Position numbers and translations under genes: made by a program. Positions 33,993-41,392 of a DNA stretch of 64,000 bases are shown here, piece after piece. Under the pieces are notes generated by a model that saw nothing but the letters and a program-made list of their open reading frames with translations, did no database searches and was not told the origin of the DNA. Within the stretch, counting starts at the first letter, position 1. Each line of letters starts with the position of its first letter. The stretch is from Romboutsia sedimentorum (GTDB lineage: Bacteria > Bacillota > Clostridia > Peptostreptococcales > Peptostreptococcaceae): assembly GCF_030131845.1 (NCBI RefSeq), contig NZ_JASKYM010000001.1:372001-436000 (forward strand). The letters run 5' to 3'.

Positions 33993-34604
33993 TTATCTAT
34001 AGTATAGGCTATTCTTTATGTCTAATTTTGTAGAAATATATATTTTCTTAAAAATATAAGTAACGAAAAAACCTCTTTCATCCTCATTTTCAACGTACTT
34101 AATTAAATCAAATGATTTTTTTAAATTCTCAAAATCACTAGGTTGAATCAAATCTTCCTCCCTAATTTTGCAATCAACTTTATGTTTATGCCCAAAACCA
34201 CAAATAAACAAAATTCCATCATCAGATAAATGTCTTTCAATCTCATCAAGTTGATCCTTGCTTAATCTGTAATGATTTATTAATATATTATCAAATACAC
34301 CAATATCATTTAATGAGTTTTGTTTGCTTAAATCAATTAATTTAGTATCCACCGAATGATTATTTCTTTTAGCAAATGTGTTTAAACGCTCAATAGCTTT
34401 AGCACTAAAATCAACTCCTGTTACTTTAAAATTATTTTTAAGTAAAAATAAAGTATTTCGACCATCTCCACAGGCTACATCAAGGATAGAACCTTCTTTA
34501 AAATACATAATGTTTTCAACTATTGATTTTTCTGCGCTAAGTGGACTATCTTTTCTATTGATGAATTTATCATCCCAAAATGCCTTATTCCCCATATATT
34601 CCAT
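33993..34604 (-). CDS. Class I SAM-dependent methyltransferase
   Basis: 203 residues. Motif I ILDVACGDGRNTLFLL, motif II VTGVDFSAKA, then IGVFDNILINHYRLSKDQLD and the hairpin SDDGILFICGFGH. TehB-like size. The final ~10 residues overlap a promoter element shared with 38706, so the native C-terminus may have been altered. GGAGG is 7 bases before the first ATG. A deleted relic is at 39984-40140. Confidence 0.83.
   Translation of the reverse strand: MEYMGNKAFWDDKFINRKDSPLSAEKSIVENIMYFKEGSILDVACGDGRNTLFLLKNNFKVTGVDFSAKAIERLNTFAKRNNHSVDTKLIDLSKQNSLNDIGVFDNILINHYRLSKDQLDEIERHLSDDGILFICGFGHKHKVDCKIREEDLIQPSDFENLKKSFDLIKYVENEDERGFFVTYIFKKIYISTKLDIKNSLYYR
33996..34024 (-). promoter_or_regulatory. Predicted promoter, also found at 38706
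   Basis: On the minus strand TAGACA, 17 bp, TATAGA. The ~60-bp block containing it is repeated at about 38690-38750 before another small gene. It overlaps the last codons of the upstream methyltransferase. Confidence 0.5.
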
Positions 34605-34620
34605 TTCTCAACCTCCATTT

Positions 34621-34719
34621 ATAGAATGTCTTGATTTACATAATAAATTTTCATTAGATTTTTTAAAAATTAGTGATGATAATAAGACTTTAAAAATGCC
34701 ATTAGAGTTGTTGAATTAA
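34621..34719 (+). pseudogene. Second Fic 3' fragment
   Basis: IECLDLHNKFSLDFLKISDD matches the Fic piece at 29736-29800, and the following ~60 bp, including the AAATGCCATTA hairpin, match 29895-29960. It is even shorter than the first copy. Confidence 0.7.
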
Positions 34720-34772
34720 ACTTTAATGGCATTTATATTAATAAATATTGTAGATATGAATGGTAGTGTAAA

Positions 34773-35165
34773 TTAATTTGTAAATCTTAATAAATAACCA
34801 TTGGGGTCTTGTAATAAAAATTCTTTTTGTTCAGTTATTTTATCCCCCTGCTTATAATTATTAATCATTAGTTCTCTAAAAATAGTAACATTATGACTAG
34901 TAACTTTATAATACAAACTATCAATATCTTTAACTTCAATAGAAAAGTTAATTCCTCTTCCTAAAGGATATTTCAGCTCACCTATATTCCATCCATCATC
35001 ATGCAATTGTTCAAACATAAATTGGCTGTTTTCAAAAGATATAAAAATAAAACTATCTTCTATCCTTTCATACTCCAATTTAAATCCTAAAATATTCAAA
35101 TAAAAATCTCTTGTTTGTTCTATGTTAAATACGGTTAATTCAGGTATTAACTTATTAAATATCAA
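34773..35165 (-). CDS. VOC-family (glyoxalase/bleomycin-resistance fold) protein
   Basis: About 130 residues. A single vicinal-oxygen-chelate unit with LIPELTVFNIEQTRDFYLNI, then LGFKLEYER, FMFEQLHDDG, INFSIEVKDIDSLYYKV and FLLQDPNGYLLRF. Homologues bind small molecules or confer bleomycin-type resistance; no specific role is shown. TTG at 35165 is preferred because AGAGGTGA lies just before it, whereas the GTG at 35174 is inside that site. Confidence 0.8.
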   Translation of the reverse strand: MIFNKLIPELTVFNIEQTRDFYLNILGFKLEYERIEDSFIFISFENSQFMFEQLHDDGWNIGELKYPLGRGINFSIEVKDIDSLYYKVTSHNVTIFRELMINNYKQGDKITEQKEFLLQDPNGYLLRFTN

Positions 35166-35223
35166 ATATATCACCTCTAAAAATTGGAATTTATCGTTAT
35201 AACTTATTATTTTAATGATTTAC

Positions 35224-35481
35224 TTAAGTCTTAATTTTATAATCGATTAAAATACTTAACCCAGCAAATAGAATTACTAGATTAACAAGAGTTCTTCCTG
35301 ATATTATTTTTAATATTACTAATAACCCCATTATTGCATAAGAAAATCCCTTAACTAAATTTATAAGAAATTTAATTTTATTATATTTTTCTATATATGT
35401 TTTATCATATCCTTCTTTTATAGTTGCAATCACAAGTGAAATTCCCAATACTATAAATAATACGCTTAATATTGTTATCAT
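35224..35481 (-). CDS. Small membrane protein, 85 aa
   Basis: Three hydrophobic segments (TILSVLFIVLGISLVIATI, VKGFSYAIMGLLVILKII, LVNLVILFAGLSILIDY) and a polar loop EGYDKTYIEKYNKIK. GGGGTGAG precedes the ATG. Family not recognised. Confidence 0.6.
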   Translation of the reverse strand: MITILSVLFIVLGISLVIATIKEGYDKTYIEKYNKIKFLINLVKGFSYAIMGLLVILKIISGRTLVNLVILFAGLSILIDYKIKT

Positions 35482-35526
35482 CTTAATCTCACCCCCTAAA
35501 TTCTAATTTCCGGTGTAACTATATCT

Positions 35527-35709
35527 TTATAATTGAATCCAATATCGTTGTTTTATATTTCCATCCTCTATAACTTCATTTTCTAAAATACCACCATTTT
35601 TAATAATAGTATTAGCTGAAGGAACAATTCCATCTTTCAAATTTATGCCTTTTGAGTTATTGTTAGATTCAATTAAAAACTCCTCAAACTTATTATCATT
35701 ACCTTTCAT
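35527..35709 (-). CDS. Hypothetical short polar protein
   Basis: 60 residues (NDNKFEEFLIESNNNSKGI, then a NGGILENEVIEDGNIKQRYW end). It begins at the very edge of the duplicated DUF1648 segment, only 13 bp past it, and looks like the tail of a longer protein cut by the duplication. Low confidence. Confidence 0.3.
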   Translation of the reverse strand: MKGNDNKFEEFLIESNNNSKGINLKDGIVPSANTIIKNGGILENEVIEDGNIKQRYWIQL

Positions 35710-35716
35710 TGAAAGT

Positions 35717-36243
35717 GGAGTTTATTTTGCTCTAAGCAATTTTATGGTGAAAAATATAATTGAACCAAACATTAAAATTAAAAATACAGGGAGAAACCAT
35801 ATAGGTAAATTCTTACCTAACGCTGAAATTATTGTTAAATACACAAAATTCATTACAACTAATAACTTAACTGTAACAAGCATATTTTTTAGAATTAGAT
35901 ATACACGTTCTTTATTTTCTGCTGTAACTGTAACTCCTGTATTCCAAGCCTGTGGAAACTGTTCTAGGGTTGTCATTCCTAGATACGTTATCCAGCCAAC
36001 TATAGGAAGAATCAGTAATTCTCCTTTATTTCCCCATCTATCTACTACTCCCATAGAATTGTAGTGCCCTGGTATCTTATCTGGGATGTTATTCCAATTT
36101 ATCCCTAGGTATATTATTATTCCCAGTAATAATATTAAACAAATAAGATTTGCTACAATATGATATTTACTTCTTTTTATTTGCATAAATATCATCTCCT
36201 TTCAACTTACAATTTTTAAAACTTTTATAAATTTCTATTTATC
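35717..36243 (-). repeat. Duplicated segment carrying a DUF1648 gene, copy B
   Basis: Matches 29968-30493 at about 95% over ~525 bp. Confidence 0.85.
35722..36186 (-). CDS. DUF1648 membrane protein, copy B
   Basis: 154 residues, about 94% identical to 29973-30437, with the same NWNNIPDKIPGHYNSMGVVD block and four helices. Most changes are conservative, so both copies appear functional. Same start logic: AAAGGAG, then the second ATG. Confidence 0.8.
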   Translation of the reverse strand: MQIKRSKYHIVANLICLILLLGIIIYLGINWNNIPDKIPGHYNSMGVVDRWGNKGELLILPIVGWITYLGMTTLEQFPQAWNTGVTVTAENKERVYLILKNMLVTVKLLVVMNFVYLTIISALGKNLPIWFLPVFLILMFGSIIFFTIKLLRAK

Positions 36244-36302
36244 AATCAGCTAAATTGAGATAAGTATCATCTAATAAAAAAGGCATGTTATTTTCTAATA
36301 TA

Positions 36303-36776
36303 TTACCTATCCATTCTATCCTTTACATTTTGATAGTCCTCAACTGTATTAGATGGATAAATAAATTCTTTATTTTCTAATGTTATATAAATTTTATTTT
36401 TATCATGGGTTATATTAAGTGTACTATTTTCATCATCTAAAATATCGTGTTTACCAGAATCTAATGAACATCTATATATTCCCTTATCCGTATAATTTCC
36501 ATCTTCATCTGGGAACATATATAAATCCCAAGGCTGTAGATTGTATTCTTCTTCACCTATAGTTACAGTTCCTTTTAACACTTCACTAAACATGAGTCTT
36601 TGCCAAACAAAGTAAGATTTATGTATTTTCCCGTCTAGTTCAATATCAATTGTACTCACTTTATTGCCATTTTCATAAACTTGCACATCTTTATATGTTT
36701 CCTTAAATGATTTAGGATATATAAATAAAACTACACCTATTACGCCTATCACTATCAATTTCTTTAATGTCTTCAT
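36303..36776 (-). CDS. Membrane-anchored extracytoplasmic protein
   Basis: 157 residues. Signal anchor KLIVIGVIGVVLFIYPKSF, then a beta-rich domain (VQVYENGNKVSTIDIELDGK, GTVTIGEEEYNLQPWDLYMF, NLTHDKN-like end). Start at 36776 follows GGGAG. Resembles small secreted proteins of Bacilli with an internal I.LDGKI pattern. Function unknown. Confidence 0.6.
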   Translation of the reverse strand: MKTLKKLIVIGVIGVVLFIYPKSFKETYKDVQVYENGNKVSTIDIELDGKIHKSYFVWQRLMFSEVLKGTVTIGEEEYNLQPWDLYMFPDEDGNYTDKGIYRCSLDSGKHDILDDENSTLNITHDKNKIYITLENKEFIYPSNTVEDYQNVKDRMDR

Positions 36777-36860
36777 TTTTATCTCCCATATCAAAATATT
36801 AATTCCCCAATTTATAATAATTCTAAGCTTAATTCTAGCACCGCTTAGAACTTAACTATA

Positions 36861-36889
36861 TGTCTACTAAAACAGATGTTTTATTGAAC
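36861..36889 (+). repeat. Short palindromic repeat copy
   Basis: TGTCTACTAAAACAGATGTT and TTATTGAAC: arms CTAAAACA and TGTTTTAT around GA. Same family as 37471-37499, from which it differs by one base. Confidence 0.75.
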
Positions 36890-36936
36890 AGTAAATGAAG
36901 TTACTAATTTTCAAATATATATTATCATTAGCAATT

Positions 36937-37392
36937 TCATATTATTTCTAAATACTTCTTAATAACTAATTCATGTCTTTTTAATAACTTATCTGGGATT
37001 TCTGATATATCAAAAAATCTACAATCTAGTGTTTCATCTCCATCTGCGCATAAAGTTCCTGTAAAACACTTAGTATAATAAGCAACTAGTACTACATAAT
37101 ATTCATCACCGTTTTGTAATTTTATATAATTATCTTCCTCTCCTGAAAATACACCTATCAGCTTCAAATCTTCTACTACTACACCAGTTTCTTCAAATAC
37201 TTCTCTTTTTCCAGCTGATTCAGTTGATTCACCTAACTCTATTAATCCACCTGGTATTCCCCATGAACCATAAGGCTCACTTCGTTTCTGAAGCAATATT
37301 TCATTTAATTCATTTACTACTATTACGGCTGTTGCAACTAAATTAATAGCTTTATTTCCGATTAATAATCGTAAATCTCCTACATATCCCAT
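36937..37392 (-). CDS. NUDIX hydrolase
   Basis: 151 residues. A complete Nudix box runs from G49 (GLIELGE) through R63-E64 to EETG70, the GX5EX7REUXEEXGU pattern. The N-terminal strand NLVATAVIVVNELNEILLQK and SEPYGSWGIPGG are typical of NTP or ADP-ribose pyrophosphatases. Substrate cannot be read from sequence. Confidence 0.92.
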   Translation of the reverse strand: MGYVGDLRLLIGNKAINLVATAVIVVNELNEILLQKRSEPYGSWGIPGGLIELGESTESAGKREVFEETGVVVEDLKLIGVFSGEEDNYIKLQNGDEYYVVLVAYYTKCFTGTLCADGDETLDCRFFDISEIPDKLLKRHELVIKKYLEII

Positions 37393-37470
37393 AAAATTCC
37401 CCTTTTTTAATATTTTAATTTATTCTCACTATTACTAGATTAATTATAACAAAATTCTTAAATTGCTAAG

Positions 37471-37499
37471 TGTCCACTAAAACAGATGTTTTATTGAAC
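37471..37499 (+). repeat. Short palindromic repeat copy
   Basis: TGTCCACTAAAACAGATGTT and TTATTGAAC, just upstream of the NUDIX gene start. Confidence 0.75.
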
Positions 37500-37511
37500 A
37501 TTTACTTCTTA

Positions 37512-37997
37512 TTACCTTCCTGCAAATTGATCTCCCACTATTTCTTTCAAATCAGATATTATTTTTTCATCATCTCCAATATATTGAACTATAATTTTTC
37601 CTTTTTTATAAAAATGAGGAGTTTTTGACCATTCAATTTGTATCGGATTATCAGTTCTATTAATTTCACTAGCATCTTTATTTATAGTACTTGCTTCTTT
37701 TTCCATTTCTTCATTATCTTCATAAGAATATATGATTACATCTGTATCATATAAAGTAACTTGCTTACCATCGATTATTGTACTTTTATTTAAAAGCATA
37801 TATTGAGATATAGGTGTTAGTAAACCTTCTTGCAAATCCTGTCTTTTATATTGATATCGTTTTGATTTCATTTCATTTTCAAATTGTTTTAAATCAAGCA
37901 CACGCTCTGATTTCTCTGCACTATTACAACCTATTACTCCAATTAAACTAATAATTACTAATAACCCTAAAATTAATAATTCCCTTAATTTTTTCAT
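37512..37997 (-). CDS. Lipoprotein of unknown function
   Basis: 161 residues. Signal LLILGLLVIISLIGVIGC ends in a lipobox Cys. The mature part is mixed alpha/beta (LKQFENEMKSKRYQYKRQDL, TLYDTDVIIYSYEDNEEMEK, FYKKGKIIVQYIGDDEKIIS). Start at 37997 is 7 bases after GGGGGAA; the ATG two codons earlier is too close. A different lipoprotein follows upstream at 38062. Confidence 0.75.
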   Translation of the reverse strand: MKKLRELLILGLLVIISLIGVIGCNSAEKSERVLDLKQFENEMKSKRYQYKRQDLQEGLLTPISQYMLLNKSTIIDGKQVTLYDTDVIIYSYEDNEEMEKEASTINKDASEINRTDNPIQIEWSKTPHFYKKGKIIVQYIGDDEKIISDLKEIVGDQFAGR

Positions 37998-38061
37998 TTC
38001 CATTCCCCCGTTTTAAATACTATATAACTTAAATAATCTCTTCTACAAATCCTTATTTATA

Positions 38062-38487
38062 TTATTTAACCTTAATTAATGTATCTATATTGTCATATAA
38101 ATCTTGTGTTATCTTCCAAATACCACTATAAGGTTGTTCAATATAATATCTGTCTTTTGTTTTGTATACATAAGCTATACTACTTCCATCTTTAGAATGA
38201 AAAAACTCTAATTTTATACAATAGTCTACACTTGTTGGTGTGTCATTAATGGATTCTTTATTTGTTTGTTTAGAATTTGATTTAATGCTGTCTATAATCT
38301 TTTTTATTTCTTCATTACCTGTAATTGTAATGTGTTTATTATTTTCTTCTGTATATTCTGATAAAACTATGCTTTCTAAATCAGCTTCATTTGGCAAAGT
38401 AATTTGCATTTTGTCACAACCCACAAAACTTAAACTTAATAATAAAATCACAATTAAAGTGCTAAAAATTTTACTTCTGTCCATCAT
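38062..38487 (-). CDS. Lipoprotein of unknown function
   Basis: 141 residues. Signal TLIVILLLSLSFVGC with lipobox. The mature domain carries ITITGNEEIKKIIDSIKS, VDYCIKLEFFHSKDGSSIAY, VYKTKDRYYIEQPYSGIW, a pattern of small secreted proteins with a central strand hairpin. GGAGG precedes two adjacent ATGs. Same strand and spacing as 37512-37997, possibly co-transcribed. Confidence 0.7.
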   Translation of the reverse strand: MMDRSKIFSTLIVILLLSLSFVGCDKMQITLPNEADLESIVLSEYTEENNKHITITGNEEIKKIIDSIKSNSKQTNKESINDTPTSVDYCIKLEFFHSKDGSSIAYVYKTKDRYYIEQPYSGIWKITQDLYDNIDTLIKVK

Positions 38488-38535
38488 TTATCCTCCATTA
38501 AGTTCTTATTTTGGATATGCTCTACTATAGAAACT

Positions 38536-38676
38536 TTATTTATTTTTATTACTATCTAATACTACCCCAATAAGTAACCCAAAGGATAAACCCATAGCTA
38601 AATTTTTAAATACTAAACCAAAAATAACACCAAAGCATAATCCTAACCCCAAATAACTTATATTTTCATTTTTCAT
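38536..38676 (-). CDS. Glycine-zipper small membrane protein
   Basis: 46 residues. Nearly all one glycine-rich double helix: SYLGLGLCFGVIFGLVF and LAMGLSFGLLIGVVLD, with GxxxG spacing. AAGGAG lies 8 bases before the ATG. Its promoter at 38706 is a copy of the one at 33996. Function unknown; glycine-zipper peptides are often membrane-active. Confidence 0.55.
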   Translation of the reverse strand: MKNENISYLGLGLCFGVIFGLVFKNLAMGLSFGLLIGVVLDSNKNK

Positions 38677-38705
38677 ATATTATACTCCTTAATTTCTATA
38701 GATTA

Positions 38706-38734
38706 TCTATAGTATATTCTATTCGTTATGTCTA
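38706..38734 (-). promoter_or_regulatory. Predicted promoter of the glycine-zipper gene
   Basis: TAGACA, 17 bp, TATAGA on the minus strand, within a ~60-bp block nearly identical to the promoter region at 33985-34040. Confidence 0.5.
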
Positions 38735-38772
38735 TTTTTGTAGAAATTTGTTTTAAATGGATATATGCTAAA

Positions 38773-38806
38773 AAATCAGCTATCCATTATATGAGATAGC
38801 TGATTT
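38773..38806. terminator. Terminator after yidC
   Basis: AAATCAGCTATC pairs perfectly with GATAGCTGATTT; T-rich flank on the minus strand. Confidence 0.85.
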
Positions 38807-38813
38807 ATATATA

Positions 38814-39464
38814 TTAATTAATGCTTAATTTATTTTTCTGTTTAACATAAATTCTAAAACAAACATCTTCAATTAATGAATACATACTACTTGTTATAAA
38901 GTATAGCCCTATTGATACAGGCGTTTTAGCTGTTAATATAAAACTCATTATAACTGTAGTTATAGCCATTTGTTTATTAAATGCTATTTGAGTGCTTGCC
39001 TTAAAATATGGTATAAAGCTTATCAAATTTGGTGCTAACATAGTTAAAGCGTATATACAAGGTATTATAAATAAATTATCAGATACATTTAAACTACTTA
39101 TCCACGGAATTAACGCACTTGAAGATACTTGTGTCATATTTAAAAATGTATTATAAAGCGCATAAACCACTGGCATTTGTAGTATAAGTGTTGAACATCC
39201 TAGCATACTTTTCATACTTTCTGCTGAATGTTTTTGTAGTTGCTTTTCAAGTTCCTTAGTATTATTTTTGTATTTTTCTTTTATATGGCTCATCTGTCCT
39301 ACCAAGTCTTGTTGTTTTCTCATAGCAAACCTTTGTTTTAAAGATAGTGGCATTAATAGTAACTTTACCATTAAGGTTATAAGCACTATAGCTATACCTA
39401 AATCTCCTGTGAAACTGAATAATGTATTTAATAAATCTTGTAATATACTTGAAATGAAATCCAT
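38814..39464 (-). CDS. yidC: YidC/Oxa1-family membrane insertase (accessory)
   Basis: 216 residues, five helices. GDLGIAIVLITLMVKLLLMP and LSLKQRFAMRKQQDL, then the cytoplasmic loop HIKEKYKNNTKELEKQLQKH and LGCSTLILQMPVVYALYNTF are the YidC core, with the hydrophilic-groove basic residue in VKLLLMPLS. No lipoprotein signal, shorter than the housekeeping protein, and not next to rpmH/rnpA, so a second YidC for special substrates. Follows the 39518 gene in a likely operon. Confidence 0.85.
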   Translation of the reverse strand: MDFISSILQDLLNTLFSFTGDLGIAIVLITLMVKLLLMPLSLKQRFAMRKQQDLVGQMSHIKEKYKNNTKELEKQLQKHSAESMKSMLGCSTLILQMPVVYALYNTFLNMTQVSSSALIPWISSLNVSDNLFIIPCIYALTMLAPNLISFIPYFKASTQIAFNKQMAITTVIMSFILTAKTPVSIGLYFITSSMYSLIEDVCFRIYVKQKNKLSIN

Positions 39465-39517
39465 TTTATTTTCTCCTTTAAGTTTTAATTTTTGGGTTAT
39501 AAAAGGTTCATTTCAAT

Positions 39518-39748
39518 TTAAAATAAGCTACAATATCTCCAAACATCATACTTTTGAAAACCAAAGTATTGCTTAGGCTCTAGTATTTGAGAATACTTGA
39601 ATCTGTTTAGAAATATATTCTTTATTAAGATATATTCAATTTTATGAGATATTCTTCTTTTACAAAAGTAAGCTAGACATCCAATTACTGATAGTACGAA
39701 AGTCATATAAATTAATATGTATATCATACTGTCTAGATCTAACTTCAT
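39518..39748 (-). CDS. Small membrane protein upstream of yidC
   Basis: 76 residues. One helix ([20 protein letters not shown]) and a basic, aromatic tail ([38 protein letters not shown]). GAGGTGA precedes the ATG and it is 53 bp from yidC, so co-expression is likely. It might be a YidC client or partner; this is inference. Confidence 0.5.
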   Translation of the reverse strand: MKLDLDSMIYILIYMTFVLSVIGCLAYFCKRRISHKIEYILIKNIFLNRFKYSQILEPKQYFGFQKYDVWRYCSLF

Positions 39749-39868
39749 TTGTTCACCTCATTAAAAATTCATAAATATTAATCTAAGTATAGTATATCAA
39801 TCTTATGTTGTAAATATTAATCTATGATTATAACTATTTTTATCTAAAACTGTAACTATTTTCATAAT

Positions 39869-39989
39869 AAATTATATTAAACAGTTTTAACTATTACACA
39901 AGTTTCAATTACTGAAAAATCTACCCCACCTTGACCTGCTGGTGATACATTACCTAATATTGCTTCATCATTTTACTTGATCTATATTA
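39869..39989 (-). pseudogene. Internally deleted thiolase relic
   Basis: The first ~40 bases equal the 3' end of the thiolase gene (47823-47860). The next ~60 (TTGACCTGCTGGTGATACAT onward) match 48856-48915. About 1 kb between has been lost. Next to it is a relic of another gene from this window. Confidence 0.75.
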
Positions 39990-40140
39990 TTTTTTTAAAA
40001 ATATAAGTAACAAAAAAACCTCTTTCATTCTCATCAAGATGATCCTTACTTAATCTGTAATGATTGATTAATATATTATCAAATATACCAATATCATGTA
40101 ATGAGTTTTATTTGCTTAAATAAATTAATTTAGTATTCAC
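39984..40140 (-). pseudogene. Internally deleted methyltransferase relic
   Basis: AAAATATAAGTAACAAAAAA and the following bases match 34050-34080; then, across a ~160-bp deletion, CTCATCAAGATGATCCTTAC through TTTAGTATTCAC match 34247-34352. It abuts the thiolase relic with almost no spacer. Confidence 0.75.
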
Positions 40141-40180
40141 TAAATTAATTTAATTGTATGAGAAATCACAGTTTATCAGC

Positions 40181-40210
40181 TGTCCACTAAAACATATATT
40201 TTTATTAATA
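40181..40210 (+). repeat. Short palindromic repeat copy (diverged)
   Basis: TGTCCACTAAAACATATATT then TTTATTAATA; the left arm is intact and the right arm is degraded. Confidence 0.6.
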
Positions 40211-40247
40211 AACTAAAAAAATTACAAAAATAATATGTGTAATGAAA

Positions 40248-40280
40248 AAAGAGCTACATTAAGATTTAAAGTAGCTCTTT
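40248..40280. terminator. Terminator after the Cys-rich gene
   Basis: AAAGAGCTAC and GTAGCTCTTT form a 10-bp perfect stem just past the minus-strand stop at 40296. Confidence 0.8.
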
Positions 40281-40295
40281 GAATTAAATTGAAAT

Positions 40296-40430
40296 TTAAT
40301 CTCTACATTTTTTATTACATCTACAACATGAAGGACAACATCCACATCTACTACACCTATTTCTTATTAAAAATCTCCTGCGACATCTAGGACATCTAAA
40401 ACGTCGTTTAAAAAAGCAACATATATTCAT
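40296..40430 (-). CDS. Cysteine/arginine-rich miniprotein (44 aa)
   Basis: MNICCFFKRRFRCPRC, then CSRCGCCPSCCRCNKKC: twelve Cys and about a dozen Arg/Lys in 44 residues, with CPxC, CxxC and CCxC spacing. AGAGGTGA lies 5 bases before the ATG and a terminator follows, so it is a complete unit. It could bind zinc or iron-sulfur, metallothionein-like, or bind nucleic acid. I know no family. Confidence 0.65.
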   Translation of the reverse strand: MNICCFFKRRFRCPRCRRRFLIRNRCSRCGCCPSCCRCNKKCRD

Positions 40431-40621
40431 TAAATCACCTCTATAAAAATAATTAAAAAATATAAATTTATATCAATACTTTTTATATTATATGCAGAAA
40501 ATGTATTTTTTGTGATTATTTTGATAGAAAAGATATAAATTGTTATAAAAATGCTTGAGCTTAGCATTATACCAAGCCTTAGAATGGATATAAATATATT
40601 AGATTAAGGAGTGAATTTAAA

Positions 40622-41179
40622 ATGAAAAAATTTACCTATTCAGAATTATTAAAGGTATATAAAGAAAGATTAGTGAATGAGTTTCACAATGAAGAAATAA
40701 AACCTTATGAATTAATAAAAAAATTATTAGAAGAAGATAAATATATGGGATATGGGCTTTATGAAGATGATAAACTCGTAGCATATGCATTCTTATGCAA
40801 ATGTGAGGATAGTGAATACATAATGTTAGACTATTATGTGGTAGAGTCTGAATTTAGAGGGTCAGGGTATGGAAGTAAGTTCTTAAGTGAGCTATACGAA
40901 GTTACAAAGTCATATAAAGGTATAATAGGTGAGATAGAAGATCCAAATTATGCAGTTGATAAAGATGACTTAGAATATAGAGAAAAAAGAATTAAATTCT
41001 ATGAAAAAAATAAGTTATATCACACAAATGTTAGGAGTTCTGTATTTGGAGTAAAATATATAATTATGACTAGTGGCGAATTCATTGAAGAACAAGTTGT
41101 AAAAAGTTTAAAAAGTATATACAATGAATTGTTTGGTATAGACGCATTAGACAAACAAATTGAAATAAGTATAGTTTAA
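40622..41179 (+). CDS. GNAT-family acetyltransferase
   Basis: 185 residues. LDYYVVESEFRGSGYGSKFL holds the acetyl-CoA R/QxxGxG loop, followed by IIGEIEDPNYAVDKDDLEYR and RIKFYEKNKLYHTNVR. The C-terminal ~45 residues are extra to the core. Preceded by AAGGAG. One of few plus-strand genes in this stretch, with its own terminator. Confidence 0.88.
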   Translation: MKKFTYSELLKVYKERLVNEFHNEEIKPYELIKKLLEEDKYMGYGLYEDDKLVAYAFLCKCEDSEYIMLDYYVVESEFRGSGYGSKFLSELYEVTKSYKGIIGEIEDPNYAVDKDDLEYREKRIKFYEKNKLYHTNVRSSVFGVKYIIMTSGEFIEEQVVKSLKSIYNELFGIDALDKQIEISIV

Positions 41180-41234
41180 TAAAAAAGGTGTGGTTAAAAT
41201 ATTTTGAAGAATTATACATCAATGTTTTAAAATT

Positions 41235-41281
41235 AAAAATCAATTTTTAAGTTCCATATATTGTCTTAAAAATTGATTTTT
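41235..41281. terminator. Terminator after the GNAT gene
   Basis: AAAAATCAATTTTTAAG and CTTAAAAATTGATTTTT form a 17-bp perfect stem. Confidence 0.85.
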
Positions 41282-41392
41282 ATTTATATATTAACAATTT
41301 ATAGGAATGACCTTATTCCCTCGTAGGTTAAACATCAACTGCCGAATTTAACATTTATTACTTTCCAATAAAATTACTTCAAGCTATACAAA

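Noticed and set aside
33645-34007. 120-codon plus-strand frame opposite the lipoprotein gene
   Set aside because: Exact antisense of the 33458-33967 lipoprotein, no own signals.
35645-36064. 139-codon plus-strand frame opposite the DUF1648 copy B
   Set aside because: Antisense shadow; the same shadow occurs opposite copy A because the genes are duplicates.
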